Shown in pieces: positions 50,922-59,432 of a stretch of DNA of 64,000 bases. Numbering within the stretch: the stretch's first letter is position 1; each line of letters starts with the position of its first letter. Source of the DNA: Azorhizobium sp965227945. GTDB lineage: Bacteria; Pseudomonadota; Alphaproteobacteria; Rhizobiales; Xanthobacteraceae. The position numbers were made by a program, and so were the translations under genes. The stretch is from the NCBI GenBank assembly GCA_965227945.1, contig CBDDGQ010000006.1, positions 1 to 64,000 on the forward strand, read 5' to 3'. A model generated the notes under the pieces. That model saw nothing but the letters and a program-made list of their open reading frames with translations, had not been told where the DNA came from and ran no database searches.

Positions 50922-52490
50922 TCAGCGCAAGGCGATGATCAGCAGCGCCACGGCGATCACCCAAAGGGCCGCATTGCCCCAGAAGGCGCGCTTGGCTTCG
51001 GCGCGGCCGATGCCTTCCAGGCTCGCGGGCGACAGGTTGAAGCCGTGGCGGGTGGCCTCGTCCATCTGCGCCAGCACGCGGCCGGCGCGGGTGAGCAGCG
51101 CGGGGGCATCCAGCACGAAGCGCCCCACTTCCCCGATGCCGGACCCCGCCTGCTGCAACCGGCCCACCGGGCCGAGGTTCTGGGCGATCCAGTCTTCCAC
51201 CACCGGGCCGGCGGTGGTCCACATGTTGAGCTTGGGATCGAGCGAGCGGGCCACGCCTTCCACCACCACCATGGTCTTCTGCAGCAGCAGCAGTTCCGGC
51301 CGGGTGGTCATGTCGAACAAAGCCGTGACTTCCAGCAGCAGCGACAGCAGCCGGGCCATGGAGATCTGATCGGCGGCGCGGGAATGGATCGGCTCGCCAA
51401 TGGCGCGGATGGCCTGGGCGAAATCGTCCACCGAATGATGCGCGGGCACATAGCCCGCCTCGAAATGCACCTCCGCGGTGCGCTTCCAGTTGCGGGTGAT
51501 GAAGCCGTAGAGGATCTCCGCCAAAAAGCGGCGCTCCTTGAGGCCCAGCCGGCCCATGATGCCGCAATCCACCACCACCAGGCGGCCCTGGGCATCCACG
51601 AACAGATTGCCCGGATGCATGTCCGCATGGAAGAAGCCGTCGCGCATGGCCTGGCGCAAAAAGGACTGCATGACGATGCGGGCCAGCGTCGGCAGATCGT
51701 GGCCGGCGGCTTCCAAAGCGGCGCGGTCGCTCAGCTTGATGCCGTCGATCCACTGGGTGGTCAGCACCTCGCGGGCGGAGCGATCCCAATCCACCGCCGG
51801 CACATGGATCTCGGCATCATCCGCCACATTCTCCGCTAGTTCCGCATAAGCGGCGGCCTCCAGGCGCAGATCCATCTCCATGGTAACGGAGCGGGCCAGC
51901 GTATCCACCACGGTTTCCAGCCTCAGGCGGCGGGCTTCGGGCGAGACGCGCTCCGCAAACGCCGCCACCCGGCGGAACGTCTTCATGTCGGCGCCGAAAC
52001 GGCGCTCGATGCCGGGGCGCAGCACCTTCACCGCCACCGTGCGGCGGGTGCCGTCGGGATCCAGGATCACCGATTTGTGCACCTCGGCGATGGAGGCGGC
52101 GGCCACCGCCGGGCCGAAACTCTCGAACGCCTCCGTCAAAGGGCGATCCAGCGCGCCGATGACGGTGGCTTCCGCGGTGGCCTGCCCGAAGGGCGGCATG
52201 CGGTCCTGGAGGATCTCCAGGTCGCGGGCGACCGAAGGGCCCACCACGTCCGGGCGGGTGGCGAGGAATTGGCCGAGCTTGATGTAGGAGGGACCCAATC
52301 GGCTCAGCGCCGCCGACAGGCGGGCGGCGCGGGTGCCGGCATCGGGCCGGGCGATCATCTGGGCGATGCGCAGGCCGGGGCGCGCCAAGGGCGGCACCAG
52401 AGCCGGGTTCACCAAAGAGAGCACGCCTTCGCGCGCCAGCACATAGCCGGCACGGGCAAGACGGGCGGCGTCGATCAGAACAAGAATCAC
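50922..52490 (-). CDS. ubiB: Ubiquinone biosynthesis kinase-like protein UbiB
   Basis: A 522-residue ABC1/ADCK-type atypical kinase. It has the KxGQ motif (YIKLGQFLATRPD), the A-rich loop (AVAAASIAEVHKSVI), VAVKVLRPGI, and HADMHPGNLFVDAQGRLVVVDCGIMGRL. A hydrophobic anchor ends the protein (ALWVIAVALLIIAL). It supports coenzyme Q assembly at the inner membrane. GTG start. It lies 34 bp downstream of ubiE. Confidence 0.96.
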   Translation of the reverse strand: MILVLIDAARLARAGYVLAREGVLSLVNPALVPPLARPGLRIAQMIARPDAGTRAARLSAALSRLGPSYIKLGQFLATRPDVVGPSVARDLEILQDRMPPFGQATAEATVIGALDRPLTEAFESFGPAVAAASIAEVHKSVILDPDGTRRTVAVKVLRPGIERRFGADMKTFRRVAAFAERVSPEARRLRLETVVDTLARSVTMEMDLRLEAAAYAELAENVADDAEIHVPAVDWDRSAREVLTTQWIDGIKLSDRAALEAAGHDLPTLARIVMQSFLRQAMRDGFFHADMHPGNLFVDAQGRLVVVDCGIMGRLGLKERRFLAEILYGFITRNWKRTAEVHFEAGYVPAHHSVDDFAQAIRAIGEPIHSRAADQISMARLLSLLLEVTALFDMTTRPELLLLQKTMVVVEGVARSLDPKLNMWTTAGPVVEDWIAQNLGPVGRLQQAGSGIGEVGRFVLDAPALLTRAGRVLAQMDEATRHGFNLSPASLEGIGRAEAKRAFWGNAALWVIAVALLIIALR

Positions 52491-52524
52491 GCGGATGCCC
52501 CTCGGCGGCCGGACACGGCGGCCA

Positions 52525-53295
52525 TCAGATGCGGTAGCCCGAATGCAGCGCCACCACGCCGCCGGTGAGCGGGGTGGCCGTCACGCGGGCAAAGCCGGCG
52601 GTGCGCATCATCTGCGCGAACACCTCCGGGGGCGGAAAGCGGCGGATCGACTCCACCAGATACTGGTAGGGCTCCGCATCGCCGGTGACCTGCCGGCCCA
52701 TGGCCGGGATCACCTTGAAGGAATAAAATTCGTAGATCTTGTCCAGCAGCGGCACATCCACCTGGGAAAATTCCAGCACCAAAGCGCGTCCGCCGGGCTT
52801 CAGCACCCGGCGCATCTCGGTGAGCGCCAAAGGAATGCGCGGCACGTTGCGGATGCCGAAGGCGATGGTCACCGCATCGAAGCTGCCATCGGGAAACGGG
52901 AGCGCCTCCGCATTGGCCTCGGTGAATTCCACCCGGTCGGAGAGGCCGCGCTTCTCCGCCCGCTCGCGGCCCACCGCCAGCATTTCCGTATTGATGTCCG
53001 CCACCACCGCGCGGGTGCCCGGCCCGCCGGCGGAGACGGTGCGGAAGGCCACGTCGCCGGTGCCGCCCGCCAGATCCAGCAGGCGGAAGGGGCGCGTGCC
53101 CTGGGGCGGGCGCAGCTTGGCGACGAGGTCGTTCTTCCACGCCCGGTGCAGGCCGCCGGACATGAGATCGTTCATGATGTCGTAGCGGCGCGCCACCTTG
53201 TGGAATACGTCGTCCACCAGCGTCTGCTTCTCATCCAAGGGGACGGTGCGGTAGCCGAAATGGGTCTCGGCCGCGTCGGTGTCGGAGGGGTGCAT
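52525..53295 (-). CDS. ubiE: Demethylmenaquinone/2-methoxy-benzoquinol methyltransferase UbiE
   Basis: A 256-residue SAM methyltransferase of ubiquinone synthesis. FHKVARRYDIMNDLMSGGLHRAWK and LLDLAGGTGDVAFR (SAM site) are followed by FGIRNVPRIPLALTEMRRVLKPGG and VEFSQ-like ALVLEFSQVD, all family signatures. It is the first gene of the ubiE-ubiB pair; the next gene in this direction upstream is CPBP, on the same strand but 203 bp away. Confidence 0.97.
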   Translation of the reverse strand: MHPSDTDAAETHFGYRTVPLDEKQTLVDDVFHKVARRYDIMNDLMSGGLHRAWKNDLVAKLRPPQGTRPFRLLDLAGGTGDVAFRTVSAGGPGTRAVVADINTEMLAVGRERAEKRGLSDRVEFTEANAEALPFPDGSFDAVTIAFGIRNVPRIPLALTEMRRVLKPGGRALVLEFSQVDVPLLDKIYEFYSFKVIPAMGRQVTGDAEPYQYLVESIRRFPPPEVFAQMMRTAGFARVTATPLTGGVVALHSGYRI

Positions 53296-53498
53296 GGCAA
53301 GGTCCCGGCGGATCGTTTCGGCGCGACCTTATCGGACCTTGGTCGAAGACGCCACGCGGCGCGGCGGAGTGGCGCGGGGGGGACGGCCGCGCTCAAGGTG
53401 CAGGTCCAAGCAGGGAAGGACGGCGCCCAATGCCGCAGGCCTCACGCCAGGGCCAGCGCCCCAGGTGGATCCGGCTTCCGCCGCCGCTCCAGGCGCCC

Positions 53499-54338
53499 TC
53501 AGCGGATGGGGTCGTAACTCGCCAAGATCGCCGTGCAGATTCCGGCATTGTAGAGGATGTGGCACAGCATGGAGGCGCGAACGCCGCCACCGACCTGTCG
53601 GGCAAGGGTGAGCACGAGGGTCGCGGGCAGGATGGCGATGATGCTCGAGGGTCTCACCAATCCGTGCGCCAGAACGAACGGCACGGCGGTGGCCAGCATG
53701 ACCCAGGGAACGGCCCAGGTCCGGCGCAGTTCAGTCCAGATCCAGCCGCGGAAGAACAGTTCCTCGGCCACCGGGGCGAGGATCGCCATCTGCAGGATCA
53801 GCAGGGTTTCGGCGAGACGCCAGGGCCAGCCGAAACCAAGGTTGGCGGTTTGCCGGATTTCGTCCAGCAGGCGCATGAAGAATGTCGCCGGTGGATCGAG
53901 GTCCGATGTCCAGGTCGCGCCCAGAATGCCCAGACCCGCCGCCAGACCGCCGATCACCAACGGCCGCGTCATCTTCCCACTGCCCAGGCCTGCCGCTGCA
54001 TTGCCCTGCCCGATCACCCGGGCCAAGCGAAGGCTGGCCCACATCTGGGCGCCGCACTGAAAGATGACCGCAAGAATGACGCACCAGACCAGCGCGACGC
54101 TGTGTGCCGGGGCATAGAGATCCACGATGCTGCCGAAGCCGGGCTCGACCAGGCGAAGGCCCAGCACGCGGCCGACCACCAGGGACGCGGCGAACATCAG
54201 GCCGAGCACCACCAGGACGGTGGCGACACTGATGGCCGCCAACCAGCCGCTCAGGGCCAGGAGCGCATGCCATGGCCCGCGCCGGAAGAAGGGGGACCGC
54301 AGGACAGGCGCCGTCAGGACGGCATCAGGCGCGCTCAT
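53499..54338 (-). CDS. CPBP-family intramembrane protease-like protein
   Basis: A 279-residue protein with about eight membrane segments and the CPBP (Abi/CAAX) motifs: EELFFRGWIWTEL near residue 180, FVLAHGL, and CHILYNAG. These carry the Glu-Glu and His residues of the glutamic intramembrane protease site. Function is not assigned; some relatives are immunity or stress proteins. ATG 54338 overlaps a small upstream frame by 14 bp. Confidence 0.82.
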   Translation of the reverse strand: MSAPDAVLTAPVLRSPFFRRGPWHALLALSGWLAAISVATVLVVLGLMFAASLVVGRVLGLRLVEPGFGSIVDLYAPAHSVALVWCVILAVIFQCGAQMWASLRLARVIGQGNAAAGLGSGKMTRPLVIGGLAAGLGILGATWTSDLDPPATFFMRLLDEIRQTANLGFGWPWRLAETLLILQMAILAPVAEELFFRGWIWTELRRTWAVPWVMLATAVPFVLAHGLVRPSSIIAILPATLVLTLARQVGGGVRASMLCHILYNAGICTAILASYDPIR

Positions 54339-54564
54339 CGGGCGCCCCCATCTGCGGGGCCGCGTGGGTCCAATACCGGCGCGGCTTGATCGCGCCGGGC
54401 GCCGGCGCAGCGGATCTGAATGGAGTGCGGAAGACCGGCGGCGCCGGCGTGAAGCCAAGCCGGTCGAGCTCCGGCAAGGACCAAGCCAATGCGGGCACGG
54501 ACCAATGGCCACCCGTGTGGCGCACCTTGGCAGAGGCTAGATCCGCAAACAGTGATGTCCGCAT
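54325..54564 (-). CDS. Small hypothetical ORF
   Basis: A 79-codon frame beginning MRTSLFADLASAKVRHTGG, overlapping the CPBP start by 14 bp. GGGGGGCGC is upstream, and an AT-rich promoter-like stretch (54590-54640) precedes it. It has no recognisable domain and many Pro/Ala residues, so chance is possible. Confidence 0.3.
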   Translation of the reverse strand: MRTSLFADLASAKVRHTGGHWSVPALAWSLPELDRLGFTPAPPVFRTPFRSAAPAPGAIKPRRYWTHAAPQMGAPDERA

Positions 54565-55124
54565 GCGCCCCCCGGCTGCGTCAGCACCTCAATACGGTAT
54601 AAAAATACTTAATGACTAGAATATGCAAGATCATCCGACTGAAAAAATCAAAGACGCCCAGCGCCTCTACATCGATTGCTTACGATATTTCTGGGTGGGA
54701 CGGCGCACACCTTCCAATTCATCCAGGGGCAGCATTTCCATTTCCAGGAAGCCGTCCGCATCGCGGGTGCGCTTGCCGTCGGCCTTCGCCAGACCCGGCA
54801 GAGAAAACGGGAAGCACGACGCCCGCTTGCGGGCCTTGAGGGCTGCAACTTCTTTCCGCATGGGAAAGACCGGAACGTTAATCGTGAATGTCATGGCCAT
54901 CCCCGCTATGGTTAATCAACACTTAACGCGGATTAATCGTCCCGCTTTTCTTCCCGTCCGCTGCCGATGCTCCCCTGAAGGCCTCATCGGTGCGGCGCAG
55001 GTCTAAGAAAGCCTGTCGAACGGGGCGGCAATGCGGCGCTCAAGGGGAGGAAGAGGGATCATCCAAAGGCGCGGCGATGCGTGTGGAAAATGCATCACTC
55101 AGCACACGCAAAGTGCTGCGCCGA
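54339..55124. other. Sparse region between CPBP and sensor kinase
   Basis: 786 bp with only the two small ORFs above. Two AT-rich islands (54590-54700 and 54890-54960) contrast with the GC-rich surroundings and look like promoters. From 54960 to 55124 I see nothing recognisable. Confidence 0.4.
54667..54894 (-). CDS. Small hypothetical ORF
   Basis: 75 codons: MTFTINVPVFPMRKEVAALKARK at the start and an acidic DADGFLEMEMLPLDELEG in the second half, which reads like a real folded peptide. AT-rich DNA with GTTGATTAACC lies directly upstream, and GGGG six bases before the ATG. I know no homologue. The ATG at 54900 is a second possible start. Confidence 0.4.
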   Translation of the reverse strand: MTFTINVPVFPMRKEVAALKARKRASCFPFSLPGLAKADGKRTRDADGFLEMEMLPLDELEGVRRPTQKYRKQSM

Positions 55125-58100
55125 CTATTCGGCCGCGGACCGGGCCAGACGCGATTGCGCCAGCAGGGCGCGCAGGGCGGCGGGCTTCAGCGGCTTGTGC
55201 AGCACCGCCATCTCCGCCGCCCGGGCGGCATCGCGCACCTTGCGGCTGCGGTCGGCGGTGATCAGCGCGGCGGGCAGCTTGCCCAGTTTCCAGCGCAGCG
55301 CCATTACCGCTTCGATGCCGTGCCCCACGTCCAAATGATAATCCACCAGCACGAAGTCCGGCCGCACCTTGGCCGCGTGCACGCCCTCCAGGGCGGACGC
55401 CACGTCGGCGGCCTTGATCACCCGGCAGCCCCAGCCGGACAGCAGCAGTTCCATGCCATCGAGAATGGCCGGCTCATTGTCGATGGCGAGAATGGTCAGC
55501 CCCACCAGCGGCGCCGCACTGCGCGGCGGCTGCGTTGGCGGCTGCTGCTCCAGCGGCAAAGGCACCGCCACCGGCAGCTCCACCGCAAACACCGAGCCGC
55601 GCCCGGAGACCGAGCGCAGCGTCACCGGATGCTCCAGCACGCGGGCGATGCGCTCGACGATGGAGAGGCCCAGGCCCAGGCCGCGTGCCTCCCGCGCCCC
55701 CTGGTCCAGGCGCTGGAACTCCTGGAACACGATCCGGTGCTTGGACTTGGGGATGCCGACGCCGGTGTCGATGATCTCCACCACCACCTTGCCCTTGCGC
55801 CGCCGGCAGCCCACCAGCACCCGGCCGCGGGGGGTGTATTTCACCGCATTGGAGATGAGGTTCTGCAACAGCCGCCGCAGCAATCGGCGGTCGGAGCGCA
55901 CGGTCAGGGTGCAGGGCACGAAGGTGAGGTCGAGCTTCTTCTCCTGCGCCAGGGGGGCGAATTCCAGCTCCAACTGTTTGAGCACCTCGTCCAGGCGGAA
56001 GGGCGCGATCTCCGGCCGCAGCACGCCGCTGTCGAGGCGCGAGATGTCCAGCAGCGCCACCAATATTTCTTCCACCGCTTCCAGCGAGGCGTCGATATTG
56101 CCGGCGAGGCGTGCCGCGTCCGCCCCCCGCGCCCGCTCCACCAGGCTGGTCACATAGAGGCGCGCGGCATTGAGCGGCTGCAGGATGTCGTGGCTCGCCG
56201 CCGCCAGGAAGCGGGTCTTGGAGAGATTGGCCTCCTCCGCGTCCGCCTTGGCCTTCTCCAGCGCCCGGTTGAGACGTTCCAGCTCCTCGGTGCGCTCGCG
56301 CACGCGCCGCTCCAGGGTCTCGTTGGCCCGCTCCAGCGTCACCTCCGCCTCCACGGCGGCGGTGATGTCGGTGAAGGTCACCACCGACCCGCCGTCGGGC
56401 ATGGGGTCGGAGCGCACCTCGATCACCGCGCCCCGCTGGCTCAGGCGCTCCAGCACCGCACCGGTGGCGGCGGCATAGCGCACCGCCCGGGCCTCGTTGT
56501 CGGCATCGAGCGGCGCGTCGGAGGGCGCATGGGCGAGAATGTCCGCCAGCGGCGTGCCGATGGCATAGCATTCCGGCGGCAGGTCGAGCATGGCGCCGAA
56601 GCTGCGGTTCCAGCACACCAGCCGCGCCTCGCGGTCGAACACCGCGATGCCCTGGCCCACATGGTCGATGGCGTTCTGCAGCAGGTCGCGATTGTACTGG
56701 ATGGCGGCGGAGGCATCGTCCAGCAGTTGCAGCGCCGCCTTGGTGGAGACCGTGCGCTTGCGCAGCAGCAGCGACAGCACCAGCCGCGAGGAGGCCGCCC
56801 CAATGGCCGAGGCCAGCAGATGCTCGGCGAACCGCACCAGATGGGCATCCGCCTCCCGCAGCGGGTCGAGCCGCACCCCCTGGTCGCGGGCATAGGTGCC
56901 AAAAGCGGTGCGCGCCCGCTCCTCGCCCAGATAGCGCGCCACCGTCACGATCAGTTCCTCGGTGCTCACCGAGGAGCGCCAGCGACGGAAGGCGGGGCGC
57001 ACGATGGCCTGGTCGGAGGCGACGAACAGTCCCGCTTGCACCCGCTCGATGTCGCTGGGCCGGGTGAGGAAGGACACCACCAGCAGGCTCAAGGTGTTGA
57101 GGCCGAGGCTCCAGGCCACCCCATGGGCCAGTGGCCCGGCTTCCAGGCCGAACAGGCTTTCCGGCCGCAGCCAGCCGAGGGCGAACGGGCCGGCCTGCAG
57201 GAATTCCCGCGAGATCAGGCCGGTCTCGCTCAGGCTCGGCAGCAGCAAAGTGTAGGCCCACACCGCCATGCCCACCAGAATGCCGGTGATCGCCCCCTTG
57301 GCGGTGGCCCGCTGCCACAGCAAACCGGCAGCAAACGCCGGCCCTACCTGCGCGATCGCGGCGAACGACAACAGGCCGATCTGCGCCAGCTGCACCTCGC
57401 CGGTGGTGCGGTAATAGAGATAGGCCAGCAGCATGATGACGAAGATGGCCACCCGCCGCACCAGCAGCAGGGTCTCGGACATGTCATGCGGCGCGGCGCG
57501 GCCATCGGCGGGCTGGCGGACGCGGCGGCGCAGCAGCAGCGGCACCACCAGATCGTTGGAGATCATGATGGCCAGCGCCACCGATTCGACGATGACCATG
57601 GCGGTGGCCGCCGACAGCCCGCCGATGAAGGCCAAGAGCGCAAAGCCCTCGAACCCCGCCGCCAGGGGCACGGCCAGCACATAGACATCGCTGTCCACGG
57701 TGGCGAGCGGGAACAGGGTCATGCCCGCCAGCGCCAGGGGCACCACGAACAGATTGATGAGGATGAGATAGACCGGGAACAGCCAGCGGGCGCGGCGGAT
57801 CTCCGCCTCGCTCTTGTTCTCCACCACCGCCACATGGAACTGCCGCGGCAGCAGCACGAAGGCGCCGGCGGAGAGCACGGTCATGGTGACCCAGTTCTCC
57901 AGCGAAATGCCACGCTCGAACGGCTTGGTCACCCCCGCTTCCACCGCGGCATGCCACAGGGCGCCGGGGCCGTCGAACACCACAAAGGTGACGAGCCCGC
58001 CCACCGTGAGGAAGGCCACCAGCTTCACCAGGGATTCGGTGGCCACCGCCAGCATCAGGCCGTTCTGATGCTCGGTGGCATCCGTGTGGCGGGTGCCGAA

Positions 58101-58631
58101 CAGCACCGCGAACACCGCCATGGCGAAGGCCACGAACAGGGCCATGTCGCCACCCACCGGCAATTGCACCGGCTCGCCGGCCAGATGCCCGAGCACCGCC
58201 AGCAGCGAGGCCGACACCGCTTTCAGCTGCAGCGAAATGTAGGGAATGGACCCCACCACCGCCACCAGCGCCACCAGCGCCGCGATGCCCTGGTGCTTGC
58301 CGTAGCGAGCTGCGATGAAGTCGGCGATGGAGGTGATGTTGTGCGCCTTGGCAAGACGCACTATGCGCAGAAGCACCGGCGTGCCTACCGCAATGACGAT
58401 CACCGGGCCGAGATAGATGGTGAGGAAATCAAAGCCCTGCGCGGTGGACAGGCCCACCGACCCATAGAAGGTCCAGGAGGTGCAATAGACCGCCAGCGAC
58501 AGCGAATAGATGAACGGCCGCGAGGCCGACAGCGCCGGGCTGGAGCGCAAGCGATCCCCGAAGCTCGCCACGGCAAACAGGCAGCCGATGTAAGCGAACG
58601 CGAGGATGATGACGACCCAGGCCTGAAGCAT
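55125..58631 (-). CDS. Symporter-domain hybrid sensor kinase (CbrA/CrbS-like)
   Basis: 1168 residues. The N-terminal ~550 form a sodium/solute-symporter-like domain of about 13 membrane segments (CTSWTFYGSVGLSTAQGFDFLTIYLGP). A PAS domain follows (NAIDHVGQGIAVFDREARLVCWN), then a coiled coil, and a kinase with H-box FLAAASHDILQPLNAARLY and boxes DTGVGIP and GLGLGLSIVERIA. A C-terminal receiver contains VDYHLD (phospho-Asp), ITAD and HKPLK. It resembles CbrA/CrbS but carries an attached receiver. ATG 58631 is chosen because the open frame beyond covers another gene. Confidence 0.9.
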   Translation of the reverse strand: MLQAWVVIILAFAYIGCLFAVASFGDRLRSSPALSASRPFIYSLSLAVYCTSWTFYGSVGLSTAQGFDFLTIYLGPVIVIAVGTPVLLRIVRLAKAHNITSIADFIAARYGKHQGIAALVALVAVVGSIPYISLQLKAVSASLLAVLGHLAGEPVQLPVGGDMALFVAFAMAVFAVLFGTRHTDATEHQNGLMLAVATESLVKLVAFLTVGGLVTFVVFDGPGALWHAAVEAGVTKPFERGISLENWVTMTVLSAGAFVLLPRQFHVAVVENKSEAEIRRARWLFPVYLILINLFVVPLALAGMTLFPLATVDSDVYVLAVPLAAGFEGFALLAFIGGLSAATAMVIVESVALAIMISNDLVVPLLLRRRVRQPADGRAAPHDMSETLLLVRRVAIFVIMLLAYLYYRTTGEVQLAQIGLLSFAAIAQVGPAFAAGLLWQRATAKGAITGILVGMAVWAYTLLLPSLSETGLISREFLQAGPFALGWLRPESLFGLEAGPLAHGVAWSLGLNTLSLLVVSFLTRPSDIERVQAGLFVASDQAIVRPAFRRWRSSVSTEELIVTVARYLGEERARTAFGTYARDQGVRLDPLREADAHLVRFAEHLLASAIGAASSRLVLSLLLRKRTVSTKAALQLLDDASAAIQYNRDLLQNAIDHVGQGIAVFDREARLVCWNRSFGAMLDLPPECYAIGTPLADILAHAPSDAPLDADNEARAVRYAAATGAVLERLSQRGAVIEVRSDPMPDGGSVVTFTDITAAVEAEVTLERANETLERRVRERTEELERLNRALEKAKADAEEANLSKTRFLAAASHDILQPLNAARLYVTSLVERARGADAARLAGNIDASLEAVEEILVALLDISRLDSGVLRPEIAPFRLDEVLKQLELEFAPLAQEKKLDLTFVPCTLTVRSDRRLLRRLLQNLISNAVKYTPRGRVLVGCRRRKGKVVVEIIDTGVGIPKSKHRIVFQEFQRLDQGAREARGLGLGLSIVERIARVLEHPVTLRSVSGRGSVFAVELPVAVPLPLEQQPPTQPPRSAAPLVGLTILAIDNEPAILDGMELLLSGWGCRVIKAADVASALEGVHAAKVRPDFVLVDYHLDVGHGIEAVMALRWKLGKLPAALITADRSRKVRDAARAAEMAVLHKPLKPAALRALLAQSRLARSAAE

Positions 58632-58928
58632 GTCCTCCCTTCCGCGCGACGTGGCCGCCGCCTCTCGGCCCGCTTGACTGCCGGCCGTTATGCCAAGCTC
58701 ACCAGGGTGCAGGCCACTTGTCCAGCGGCGGGGTCGGGGCCGTGTCTGGACTCCCCTTGGATGGGCGGGGAGGTGACGCGTGGGGAGCCCCGGCTGCCGT
58801 GGCCGCCACACAGCAATTTGCAGAGGGCAGAGCGATCGGCGCGCGTATGGTGGCGCCGAGCACGCGAGGCGCGGCGCGTGATGGCACGCGATCCGGCGCC
58901 CGCATATCGAACCAACAGGAGCTGCAAC

Positions 58929-59303
58929 ATGGCCGAACGCGCCGCCAAAATTCCCAGCGCCGATCATCCGATCACGATCGAGACCAATCCCAAGCGCGTG
59001 GTCGTGACGTTGCGCGGCCAGGTGCTCGCCGACAGCCGGGCAGCGCTGACGTTGCAGGAAGCGCGCTATCCCGCCGTCCAGTACATCCCTCGCGAAGACG
59101 TGGACATGGCGCAGCTCACCCGGACCACGCACACCACCTACTGCCCCTACAAGGGCGAATGCGCCTACTACAGCCTGCCCGGCGGCGATGCACGCGCGGC
59201 CAATGGGGTGTGGAGCTATGAAGCGCCCTACCCCGCGGTGGAGGCCATCAAGGGCCACTTGGCCTTCTATCCGGACCGGGTCGAGATCACCGAAAGCGCG
59301 TGA
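58929..59303 (+). CDS. DUF427 domain protein
   Basis: 124 residues. The DUF427 core RVVVTLRGQVLADSRAAL, YPAVQYIPREDV, TTYCPYKGECAYYSL and EAPYPAVEAIKGHLAFYPD is intact with its conserved CPYKG(E/D)A motif. Function is not established for the family. AGGAG lies eight bases before the ATG. It is divergent from the sensor kinase, with 297 bp between. Confidence 0.88.
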   Translation: MAERAAKIPSADHPITIETNPKRVVVTLRGQVLADSRAALTLQEARYPAVQYIPREDVDMAQLTRTTHTTYCPYKGECAYYSLPGGDARAANGVWSYEAPYPAVEAIKGHLAFYPDRVEITESA

Positions 59304-59432
59304 CGCGGATCGGCCGGCAAAGATCGGGCGGCAACCTGATGCGGCAAGTCATGCGGGGGAGAGTCATGCGGGGGAAAGCCAGGCGATCCGCCTGACCCCG
59401 CCCGAAATGCCCGACCCCGCCGCCCTGCGTCC

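Noticed and set aside
54990..59303. A 1437-codon plus-strand open frame
   Set aside because: Only its last 124 codons (DUF427) carry a real domain. The rest is antisense to the symporter-kinase gene and has a biased, His/Gln/Arg-rich composition.
59338..59385. Short tandem direct repeat (AGTCATGCGGGGG twice)
   Set aside because: Only two short units between convergent genes, with no sign of a CRISPR or regulatory array.
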